Shown: in pieces, positions 53,801 to 64,000 of the stretch
Numbering within the stretch: position 1 is the stretch's first letter
Layout of the letters: each line of letters begins with the position of its first letter
Assembly: GCA_021396245.1 (NCBI GenBank)
Contig: WNYE01000071.1
Coordinates: 62,001-126,000 of the forward strand
Length of the DNA stretch: 64,000 bases
From: Sporothrix humicola
Taxonomy: Eukaryota; Ascomycota; Sordariomycetes; Ophiostomatales; Ophiostomataceae
Direction: 5' to 3'
The notes under the pieces: model-generated
Database searches by the model: none
What the model saw: the letters and a program-made list of their open reading frames with translations, nothing else
What the model was told of the DNA's origin: nothing
Made by a program: the position numbers and the translations under genes

Positions 53801-56800
53801 AGACCAGGGAAAACGCGCATGGGCGGTGCCAGGAGTTTGCAAGTACTCGGCATTCATCCTCTCTGGTAAAGTGGCACTTTTTGCACTTTGCCCCGTCCAA
53901 GTGGGCTATCTTACGATCCTGTGCGAGCCATATTACACTTTTCAAAAATGACGGCTTGCTAACAAGCGAGTCTAGGCAAAGGAGAAAGAGAGGGGCAGTC
54001 GCAAATCATCAAAGTCCAGTCCGGACGGACGAGATCGAATTTGTCGAATTTGGAATGTCTATTACGCGGTGCGACATGTAAGGGTACATGTTTGTTGGGT
54101 GCGGCTCGGCTACGACTTGAGATAAAGCTCAGCTGATTAAAGAGGGACAAAAAAATGACAGATCAAACCAACAGACAACGGTTTGAGGAACAAAGAATGG
54201 CAGTCAACGGACGCGACGACGACGCTCTACGGAGTACCAAATTACACGTCGCCTTGTACTCTTGGAAACGGTGGACACAGAGTATCCAAAAATAAGCAAT
54301 ATCCCGATCCAAAGTCTGGCTGTTGGAGGGCAGATTCCTTCGAGTACGACGTCCTTACGACGTATCTTACTGGAGACATGAGGAGGCTATCGCCAAGTCA
54401 TAAAGAGAGGACAAAGCGCACAAAGCGGTCGACGAGACAGAGGCTCAGAGGATACAGGCCGAGCGCGCCTCGTGGGGATCGACAGCGCGCACAGCGGAAA
54501 CCCCAAGCGGAAGAGCCGGGGCGCTGGTCGGATGCGCGCGTTTGCCCACCAGACTCGGTCAGTACAAGGAAGTGGCAAACGATGCATCCCCAAGTTTGTG
54601 CACGGGCATTTCAACCCCGGAAATGGGCAAATCAGATGGCGAGAAATAAACGAACAAGGGCCAGCCCCAAAGAACAGACGAAACGAAGGGGCATCCAATA
54701 TGGATGGGGATGAATCAAAAATACCGCCATGCCATGATTTTGGTTTATTTTGCACGCGCCCATTACACACTCGTACCCAGTTGTCATACTGAAGTTCGTC
54801 GACCGTCCGAAAACATCGATGAACGGGACATCTCGCATTGAAAACAGCACGGCAAGTGAAGAAGATTGGCGCCGAGTGCAACGGAAAGACGTCTGACAGG
54901 TGCGATGAAGCGCTGATGTTGGGGCGGAATATTAAGATGGAAGTCAGTGCAAAACCCCTCCATACCCGTTGTGGAAAACGAGACATCCTATTTTGAGATT
55001 TGAACGTTTCTTTTGGTACTGCAAATCCACGTCGCACGGAATACATGAATGCCACTCTAGGCTGGACCAGAAGCCGCCATATCCAATGCTTGTGCATCTG
55101 CAATGACCACTTTAGTGCTTTTCAGCTTCTCTGATGCATCACGCCCGAATGCTGAAGAGCAATACTAGGAAAACACTCGACCGACCAGATGGCATCTGTC
55201 GTCCGCCTTCTCTCTGTGTAATTCAACTCGCGGGGTCCGTATTCCGTACATACACGGCCCTTATCCTTATTATTCCCCTCCCGAGGCACTGGGTCCTACT
55301 TGCTGCTTGCCGAGCCCGTTATTTCTTTAGTCAGACCTGACAAGAATTGCATGCATGCAGGACATCTGGGTTTTTAATCTGCATTCCCTTGTCGTTGTCT
55401 ATCTTTTACCGTTCCCTGGGAGCCGTGCCGTCCTTGGGCCAGACGCGGTAAATTAAGTATAGAATAGAAAGGTTATGTTTCCTGCCGACAGACGCCCTGC
55501 CGTGTCCATGTTTCCCCCCGTTCCTGCCATTGTTGCTCGACAATTACTACCGCCCTACGGCCCGAATATATCAGTAGCTTAGAAATCCAAACATGATGCA
55601 GCCCGGGAAGGTTTTGAAGTGATGATACGTTGTACACGATGCTTTTATGTCGGCCATTTAATTTTCGCCGGCTTTATTGTGTGATCTGTGCACTGTGTAA
55701 GGTGAGGTGGTCGACCTGTCAAAAGGGCAAGAGCTATGCATATAGTCAGTTTTGGTGAAGTTTAACTATTTGCCATCCTAGCTTGCATACCATGTGCCAC
55801 GGAGCACTCCGCTCCCGTAGACGTGGCACACACCAACAACACGCCGCCAAAGCATAAAATAGCTATGCTAAATAGATCAGAGCTTTATGAATCAGTGCCA
55901 TGCCTCTATGAAGGCGTCTGTGAAAGATAGTTGGGTGGCGTCTCTCGGTGATCCGTTCCGTAATGAGAGGTGTGAAGGAAGGCGCGATGCACATAACTAA
56001 TACGGTGTACTTGACACTACCTAAGACCACCGAAAATAAATGGATCGCCGGCTCTTGGCGTCCCCTTGTTTTCATAAGATGGTCTGATATATCCAGGCGT
56101 GCTGCATTGTCTTCTCTTCGCCTGTTAGCCCTTGTTGTTTTGGCAATACTAGCCGAATCTGCCGTCTTTAATACTACAGAGTAAGATTTGAGGGGAGAGC
56201 AAGAAACGGCGGGTTGCCAAAACTGGTATAAGCCGTAATATCACCTTCGCCGTGCATCAAACACGCCGTGAACGAGGTCCAAAATAAAAGGCAAGGTTTG
56301 TGAAATGCTGCATCAAAGAGGACTACATAACATGTCGTGTCACTCATAGTATGAAGTGGTGGCAGTACACGGCGTGATAGTATTCGTCCGATATCGTGGT
56401 CAAAAAGTGGCAATCAGATGGCAGGCGCTCGTTTCAATAGCGAGAATGGGTGCAAGACATCCCAACAGGGAAGACACGATGTGTTTTCTTCGTCTTTGGT
56501 GCGTTTTCGGCCTGTTTCCCCTAATATCCTTTGGCTCAGGACATACATATCCCAGATGGCCCATGAGGAAGGTGATGCGGTGTGGCTATCCAAATACCGA
56601 CAAGAAATAATGGTGTTACAGAGCTTGCGTATATTTGTTTCGAACCAAATAATTAAAAGGAGAGTTAAAAAAAAACATGTGACATTTTATTATTATATGT
56701 CCAAGTCAGAGACATATAAAGAAATAACGAAAGTCTATTAAAAATGATCCAAAAATCAGAAAAGGAGGGAAACAAATCAAAGGGAACAAGAGTCTACACC

Positions 56801-57231
56801 AAAATTTGCTGCTATCCAAAGAGAGATGCTCCCCGTTTCAACAAAAAAAGAAAGACGAAAGATGTCCTCCTATAAAACCCAGTTGTGATATACCCAAAAA
56901 AACGCTGACCAAAATATAGTCATCTACCAAGCCTGCTTTATCCAACCACGTTTGCTCCTGGTTCTCATCTCATCGTGTGTATCTATTTTCCCCAACTCGC
57001 TAACATCGGTCACGATAACATCCGGCACCTAGCTCCGCAAGTAGGCCTCACGAAGCAGGCTAAGCCCGACACCAACATACGCGACTTCATGAAGACAGGG
57101 AGATATGCGCAGACTGGCCACCGAAGGCGCGCCAAGCTGTTCGGCACAAACTTCTTAGCTCCTGAAAGCGGGCCGACGTCCATTCCCTAGCAAGAATGCG
57201 GCCACCACGGCTCCGAGAGTCGTCTGGCTGC
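50854..57231. other. 6.4-kb gene-poor region
   Basis: No supportable gene. The first 1.2 kb is the promoter side of the methyltransferase. ORFs up to 253 codons (53.3-54.1 kb, and 54.4-55.1 kb on the minus strand) have no domain, no coding-like composition and overlap each other on opposite strands. TACGACGTA occurs at 54356 and TACGGAGTA at 54228. The stretch 56.6-56.95 kb is A/T-rich and near the 3' end of the dehydratase gene. Confidence 0.5.
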
Positions 57232-58832
57232 TTAAGCAGTCTTGGTCTGGGGGCTGTCCGAGATGGGCTCCTTGTCGGAGACAATGAGGCGGTCGACAAC
57301 AACGGGGAAGGGGCTGAGCACCTTGCCAATGTTGCCCCACCACTGCTCACCGAAGCGCTTGTACCACTCAACCGTCAGGCGCAGGCCATCGGCGAAGCTA
57401 GTCTTCTGGTCCCAGCCGAGGTTGCGCAGCTTGGTGCCGTCAACAGCGTAGCGGTGGTCGTTGAACGGACGGTCGTGGGTGTACTTGACCCACTTCTTGA
57501 ACTCCTCGGGGGTGTCGTGGGGGATGCCGACCTCCTTCAGCAGGTGGCTGCACAGCTCCAGGTTGGAGATCTCGTCGTACGAGCCGACATTGTAGATCTG
57601 GCCAATCTCACCCTTGTGCAGGATGGTGTCGAAGGCATCGGCAGCATCGCCCGCGAACAGGTAGCGACGGGTCGGGCTACCGTCACCATGCAGGACGACG
57701 GGCTCGCCGCGGTTCAGCAGGCAGGTGAACTTGGGGATGACCTCTGCAAAGCATGGTTAGTAAAATGCGACACCAAGGGTGGAAATTTCTTCGCGTGCCA
57801 GTCAGAAACAAGGGGTAAAGGGAAAGCCTACTCTCAGGGTACTGGTGGGGGCCGTAGACGTTGTTGCTGCGGACGATGATAGCGGGCATCTTGAAGCTCT
57901 TGATGTACGAGTGGACAAGCATCTCAGCGGCGGCCTTGCTGGCGGCGTAGGGGTTGGTGGGGGCCAGGATGCTGGTCTCCAGCAGGTCATCATCGTCATC
58001 CTTGACCTCACCGTACACCTCGTCGGTGGAGATGTGGATGAAGCGCTTGATGCCAACCTTCTTGGCGCCCTCGAGCAGAACGTGGGTGCCGTAGACGTTG
58101 GTGTGGGTGAAGCCATAGGAGTTGCCAAAGCTCAGATCGACGTGCGACTGGGCGGCAAAGTGGAAGATAGTGTCAATGTTGTAACGCTCCAGGCAGTCGA
58201 CAACCTCCGAGGGGTTGGTGATGTCGCCCTGGTAGAAGGTGAAGTTGCGCTTGTCGTTTAGGGCACGGGTGTTGTTCAGCGACGCGCAGTAGTCAAGCTT
58301 GTCAAAGGAGACAATGTTGTACGCGTTGGGGTAGGTGATGGTGAGGTGGCGGACAAGCCAGCAAGCACTGAAGGTAAAATACGGTTAGTATCGCTGTTGA
58401 CAATGCAAGAAGAAGAAAAAAGAACCAAAAAAAAAAAAAAACCTCGCGCTCGAATTGAGCGTGGTGGATAGGCTGTGTCCCCGAGGCTGTCGCGAGCGTT
58501 CTTAAAAGCGGGACGGCCCACGGACCGGGAGAATACTGAACGTACATGAAGCCGGCGCCGCCCGTGATCATAATGTTCTTGACATCGGGAAGGGGCTCGA
58601 ACTTGGTGCTGCCGGTCAGGACCGGGGCATCCTTCCAGACACCGAACTCCTCGAAGAAGTTGGTGCGGCGAGCAGCTGTATTGAGAAGCGGTGAGGGTCA
58701 GTCGATTTGCTATTTTGGTGGGAGGAGGGGTAAAGGGGTAAGAGGTGGTATGTGCTCCCAGACTCGACAAGGAGTAAACAACCGGAGGGGAAACTCACGC
58801 TCTGAGCCATTGGAGTACAGAGGAGAAGTCAT
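57232..58832 (-). CDS. RmlB-like nucleotide-sugar 4,6-dehydratase
   Basis: Four exons (58832-58799, 58675-58546, 58367-57832, 57743-57232) encode 403 residues; the two long introns have ACTAAC branch points just before their acceptors. The short-chain dehydrogenase fold shows the NAD-binding GGAGFIA near residue 50, made by joining exons 2 and 3. The catalytic motif STDEVYG and the Tyr-Lys pair in YAASK are both present, typical for dTDP/UDP-glucose 4,6-dehydratases. In fungi the related enzyme makes UDP-4-keto-6-deoxyglucose on the way to UDP-rhamnose. The partner epimerase-reductase is not in the window. The tail (SPFPVVVDRLIVSDKEPISD) is fungal. Confidence 0.9.
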
Positions 58833-60290
58833 TGTGTCGGGCGAGGTGATTTTTTGCTTGTCAAACAGAAAAAAAGTTCGTCTGAAGTTGGTGATGCAGA
58901 GAAATTCGTGGTTGGAAAGAGATGCAGAAGGAAAACGAGGAAGCTGCGATAGAGGACAGGTTTGGCGGGGCGGGCGCGCTGATTTTTGTTGGCAGGATTG
59001 ACCCTTTGGGGCAGGAACAGAATTGTGGGTTCTGGTCACTGCTCGTGGGGGGGTGTTTATTGGAAGCTGAAGACAGGACGAAGAGGAAAGGTGTTAGCAA
59101 GTTAGCACGACAAGGGGTAGACCCAGTATGTAGCCTGGCCAAGACCAGACAGGACTAGAGATGTTGCAAACGGAAAAGGCGAAGAGCAACATTGCTCAAC
59201 ATCAACCCTTGTCTCAGAGCAAAGTCTCCAGAGTGGGCTGAAATGACGAACCTGAAGAAGCACGGATGCGTGCAGTCAAAAGCGGGCAAAACGGCAAACT
59301 GGCGAGAGCAAAAGAACAAAAGATTCAACCTTGCGAGGAAGGCCTCGATGTGTAAAGATGCATGAAGCTGAGGAATGGAAAAGGAGTTGGGAAAAGGGGC
59401 TACTAGATAAACGATAGTTTAACAAATAGGGGGTGGAAAGGACCGCTCCCAAGAGGGCCAGAATTTTAGTTATATAAAAAGACGCCACAGGTGAGAAGGG
59501 ATATCCTACGTGGAAGGAGCGAATGGCATCTTCAGGAAGTGACAATCCCCATGCTTATACGACGTACTCCGTACTCACATATGCTCGCGGGCTGCTCCGG
59601 GTGTCTCCAACAACATCTGATATCATGTGTTGAAGGGCCCTGAGGTGCTCTGGCAGTCCAAACCAAGCACATGTCGAGCGCTCGCACATCAACATATGCA
59701 GAAACTCTTCAATGATGTGTAGATTACGGTGCGCATCACTTAGACGGGAACGGACACGTAAGGGTTTTAATAGCACAGGACGGCTTTTCACCTAGCAAAA
59801 ACCGCTCCCATAGTGAGTAAGATACGGTGAGGGTGCGCCGAGATCTACAAATGTACTAAGATACATGCTCGACGGTGGAGGGGCGAAAAATCCCTTTTTA
59901 CGAACACTGTGCGATTCTCTTGTTAACTCTTCTATTATTATTATTACGAGGAGGCGAGATAGTGGCTGCCGCACGCGCTACTAGCCACTATGAGCCACCA
60001 TGGCCGCTACTTTCCGTCAGATACGTACCGGCGGGTCCTTTCCCAGGTACACCAATGGCAAGCGAGGGGTTGATTTCTGGACTGTTTGAACCCACTTGGC
60101 ACGCAGCCCAGATCGAGGCGGCCAAAATGGAAGGAACAAAAAGGGTAACAAGAAGGGAAGCAAGGGCTCGAGGGACCTAATCCTGCCGCTTCCCAAATCC
60201 AGTGATATTATGTTGAGAGGGCAGGAGCGAGTGGCCTGCTGACGGCATACCAACACGGAGGACTCGTAATTTTCATTTTTCACGTTCTGA

Positions 60291-60340
60291 GCTCCGTACA
60301 GTCTGACTGAGTGCGACGTATATCTCACAATGTACGGAGC
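60291..60340. repeat. inverted repeat, 10-bp perfect arms
   Basis: GCTCCGTACA (60291-60300) and TGTACGGAGC (60331-60340) are exact reverse complements around a 30-nt loop. The loop contains a TGCGACGTA variant of the desert 9-mer. It could be a small hairpin element or a remnant of a MITE. Confidence 0.6.
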
Positions 60341-61227
60341 ACTGAGTTACGACGTGCAACGTCTACTATGTAGTACATAGAAGGAACCTCTGTCACCAAA
60401 CAATCCACTCTCTCTCTCAGTTGGGAATTTTATGCGCCTTTCCCGGCTTTTGGGAGCATATCTCATCTTTTTGCCGTGGTTCCATCCGATACAACCCCTT
60501 TTCATCCCGTTTTTTGTCACTTTTTTCAGCCTCGTTCAAGGCACAAGAAATAAGAAATAAAAGTAATTTAACTCGACCAGAATCGGGCTTGACCAAATCA
60601 GCCCAGGCGGGCCGGTGGGCAACGAGAATATGCTGTGGCTTTTGCCATGCTGTTTTTCTTCTTTCTTTTTTCGTTTTTAGAAGAACGTTTGAGTGCATTC
60701 GCTATTACCTGGACGCCTCAAATTTCCAAGACAATGTTCAGAATGTGCTTGATGGCATGTTGATCTAGCCGAATGCAGAATGGGACAATTCGTTGAATGT
60801 GAGGAGCATCGCGATAGCGATAGCGCCTGAGTGCTTGATTACTTGAGACAACACTTCGACTCGAAAAGGGATCAAGACATGCTTCGCAGGGAGATCGGTG
60901 GCCCAGAAAGCAAGGCAGCGCGAGGCAGCACAAGCGAAAGACAGCTCCGAGACAGGTAGGCGCACGACGGCAGCATGCACAAAGATAGTAAATGCGATGT
61001 CAAGGTTTCGAGACATGCGGGCACCGGCTCGTCATCCGTACGACAGACTGCTCATATCTCACGATGTAAATGCGGCTCGTTTCCAGCTGAACGGCCAGGG
61101 CAATATACAAACATATTGCAGCATGCAATTTATACAGGGCGCGGCAATGGCGCTGCCAGGCCGTGTGGGAATACAGAGGCGATATGAGAACAAATTCAAG
61201 GCATATTTCTCGACAAATATAGGTAGT

Positions 61228-61243
61228 TACGACGTACGTCGTA
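61228..61243. repeat. perfect 16-bp palindrome
   Basis: TACGACGTACGTCGTA reads the same on both strands and consists of two overlapping TACGACGTA/TACGTCGTA 9-mers. It contains a central ACGT core. Function unknown. Confidence 0.8.
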
Positions 61244-64000
61244 CACAGACACAAAACTGCAGCCATAGAAGCATAGCGGCCACGGGTCGTCCAGTGTACG
61301 CCCAGGATGCAAACAGAAACCTGTGCGAGGATGCACGATGTGCTGAAGCATTGTCATTGGGGCTGAGCTTAATAAGTGACAACAGGCACCCCTTTGAGCG
61401 TACATTCCAGCACGGTATCTGCACAACCATTGAGAACGATCGCCATTGCTTTGTACACTTGTTTCTTTTGCTTCCTTTATATTCATCATTCAATGCCTAA
61501 ATATGACGTTCAGAGCACGATTTACAGCCCGTCGGAGCGTTTGCAGTGTGCAAATTGGCACACCCACACACGACAGGGTATGAGCACGGCCGTTTCAAGT
61601 TTGGATGAATAACAAGCAAAAGGCATCGACAAATGACAAATGTAAAAAGAATAAAGATGGACGTTGTGATCAGCATATCCGTGGCATCTTGCCGCCAACC
61701 CTGGCCGTCCTCCTTGTCCGTTGTGGCTGCCAAGTTCTTGTGTGAATCCTCCTATGTCGATCGACGTCGAAACTCCTAATGAACAACCGTCTCCTTTCTA
61801 CGAGGCGGAAGCGAGGAAAAAATACGGAACATCTGGAGATACGTCGCTGAAATAAAGTATCTTACGTCGCAACAACCCATCAAAAAGCTTGGCCTTGGGT
61901 TAGGCTGGGACCAGGACCAATGAATTGTCTGAAAAGAAAAAAAAACTGCAATTATTGGTAGACCAATACCTCTTTCAATATGGCTTTCACTTGGCCAATC
62001 GTGGACACTCTGCGTCGTCCAGGCTTTTCCCAGGTTCTTTGATGCTGTGTATCTGAGGGACGCTTATGCCATCTCCTTGTATTGGCAGTTTCCCGTTTGG
62101 GCATCTTATCTGGGAATAGGGGGCTTGCTGACAAGGTCCAAGAGGCTGAGCTGCAGCCAAAAACTTTTCAATACGAGACCAATATGCAAGCTTTCGGCGC
62201 AAAAAGGAAGAGAAGAAGAAAAAGTAGTTAAACATACGACGTAGAACTTGTGCAGCTCCAGTGTGACGACATGAACTCGCACTCCTTCCAGCTCCGTCTT
62301 ACGCATAGACAATTTGCGGCGCTGTGATATTTGTAGTAGTAACGAAGTCATCCTCGACATGAGGAACCAACACGATGCCCCATCTATCCTGTCACTCGTA
62401 TCATGGATCTCCGTATCTAATTTTTTTTTCTTGCCTTCTTTCCAAGCACCGGCCTCTTGCCAAAGAAATTTGGCAGAAAAAACGTGCTGCACGTAATTTC
62501 AGGCATTTTTTGAGCCGCTTGATTTCCGCTGATGTTCCTTGTCAGTTCCCTGCGCTCTTTTCAAGTGCCTATTGCGAAAGACGTCCCAGAGACCCATTTT
62601 CAATTTCTCCTACACCCTTGCAACCTCCCCCTATTCCACCTGTATCGGGCCTAGTCCACGGCAATCCATCAAACAGCCCAGTGGGCGCCACAGCAATTAT
62701 TGACTTTAGAGCCGTAGTGGGGGTAAAGAGGCAGGAACTATCGATTTGCTGTGAATGGTTTGAAGTCGAGAATGTAAGATACTTGCCGTGTACTTATTGG
62801 GAGTTATTTTGTCGTCGAATAATGCATTGCGTAAACGGCCACTCTCGCATTTTTGTCTTCGAGACCGGATGAAGAGGGATTACGGAGGATGATTCGGACG
62901 GTTTTTAAGGGTCCGATTGCGATTGTAGGTCGCCGTACCATAATACTATGTGCCATCACATCCCACACTGTGCAAACTTCGTATCTGCAACAGAGAGGAA
63001 AAGGCGAAAAGGGCTGGTGGTCTCGTAATGTTCCCTGTACCGTATTGAAAAAAGAGGATGGCGCTAGGGACTCCGTATCTGACCAAGAGCCAAGCAGAAA
63101 CATAGTGCAAGACGGTCCACATCGAGTAAAGAGACCTGAAGGCACTGAAACAGCCTGTGGGCTTCCTTGTGTTCTGTTTGCAGCAAGCGGAGACTGATGT
63201 ATCATTCCAACGGGCTCTCTCATTCAGCACCGTCAGATAGTAATACCTCTCGTGTTTTCGTCTGCCAGGTGTCGTAGACTACATCTACGCTTACTGTACA
63301 ATGGAGGTCCGTAGCACAAGAGAAACAGGCGCAAGACAAGAGTGTCTATCAGAAGAGGCGGCATGTGGTAGACGAGCAGAGGCAACGACACCATGCGGAA
63401 TGGATTTGGAAGGCGCTGAACGGAGTACACAGTAATATCTGTAAATACTGCGTCTATGAAAGGCGCACAAAAATGGAATAGGGGTAGGCATTTTTGTTCG
63501 TTGATCGCACCTTCCACTGGAAGGAGAAGAGGAATCAGCAAGTGCCGCCTGTTTTGTAACCCCCCCATTTGCTCACCGTGCCCGCCCACCCCTTGCCATC
63601 CGCTCCTGCCACGAAAATTTGGCGCTGACGCAACACGAGTCGCAGATTCAATACACAGTACACGCCCACTGGCAAGTTTCGTATACTTGTCCACTTGAGG
63701 GCAGAGGGCCCAGGCACGTTCTGCACACTCTCTGCACACACCCGTAGAGCCCCTTGCGCACTAGACCCAGCATGGCCAAAATTACTCGTAATTCTGCAAT
63801 ACTCCCTTTTCCCTGCCGCACACTAGCGGCCCACTCGTTCCCAGCTCCCTGAAGCGCTCTGTTGGTCAAGCGAGCCAACACTGGCCCCAATAGCTCTGTT
63901 TGGCTGCCCAGCGCGACTACTTTTCAGCCCTTGGATGTATTGGGTACTTCATTTGCTGGCCCATAATTAGGACACACGCACAGCAGCGCGTCGCTTCCTC

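Larger units (their letters stand above)
58833..64000. other. gene desert at the right end
   Basis: About 5.2 kb without a supportable gene. The first few hundred bases are the dehydratase leader and promoter. Seen inside: TACGACGTA at 59558 (overlapping TACTCCGTA), 61228-61243 (perfect 16-bp palindrome) and 62235, and an inverted repeat at 60291-60340. ORFs of 168-200 codons (60.9-61.5 kb; 63.2-63.7 kb, minus) resemble no family I know. Confidence 0.5.

Noticed and set aside
53320..54081. ORF of 253 codons in the 51-57 kb desert
   Set aside because: Cys/Arg/Ser-rich, no domain, and opposed by another long ORF on the minus strand; no splice partners found.
54387..55103. Minus-strand ORF of 238 codons
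   Set aside because: Overlaps plus-strand ORFs of equal quality and resembles no family; likely chance in GC-rich sequence.
60898..61500. ORF of 200 codons in the right-end desert
   Set aside because: It runs through the 16-bp palindrome and other non-coding motifs, has no domain and poor codon bias.
63233..63739. Minus-strand ORF of 168 codons near the right end
   Set aside because: No homology I can recognise and no start context; treated as chance.

Overview
The window is nuclear DNA of a filamentous ascomycete, most likely a Sordariomycete; the order cannot be fixed from sequence alone. Support comes from short introns (about 55-180 nt) with GTRNGT donors and CTAAC-type branch points, GC-rich coding sequence, and gene families such as a Ste11/NRC-1/Mst11-type MAPKKK, a LaeA-like methyltransferase, DUF1770 and a bacterial-type nucleotide-sugar 4,6-dehydratase. 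Sixteen protein-coding genes are supported. I see no tRNA, rRNA, CRISPR array or intact transposon.

Layout. 1-23.4 kb is gene-dense and mostly housekeeping: 3' end of an Est1/Smg7-like gene (+), adenosine kinase (-), ribosomal protein uL2 (-, with a 5'UTR intron), a WHIM-domain chromatin-type protein (+), a DUF1770 protein (-), translation termination factor eRF1 (+), prephenate dehydratase (+), a mitochondrial HTD2-like dehydratase (+) and a PH/LRR protein (-). A 9.5-kb gene desert follows (23.4-32.9 kb), ending in an ATG-free pyrimidine-rich leader of about 1 kb in front of the MAPKKK (+). Then come an F-box-like orphan (-), a GPI-type aspartic protease (-), a 3.5-kb divergent promoter, a divergent V-ATPase c-type proteolipid (+), Vps18 (-) and a LaeA-like methyltransferase (-). 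The right end is gene-poor, holding one gene for an RmlB-like dehydratase (-) between deserts of 6.4 and 5.2 kb.

Main biological points. (1) The eRF1 stop codon (TGA followed by C) is followed in the same frame by 159 open codons. The stop of this extension lies 22 nt before a 3'UTR intron, exactly where an exon-junction complex would sit. This is the architecture of an autoregulatory readthrough/NMD switch: normal termination leaves the complex in place and invites decay, while readthrough at low eRF1 would remove it. I recall that such a circuit has been reported for Neurospora crassa eRF1. (2) The promoter shared by the aspartic protease and the V-ATPase proteolipid carries about seventeen exact GCCAAG (PacC-type) hexamers, six of them in a 55-bp cluster, suggesting shared ambient-pH control. 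(3) The proteolipid has a 13-nt microexon and altered helix residues. (4) Two palindromic-type 9-mers, TACGACGTA and TACGGAGTA, recur only in the gene deserts.
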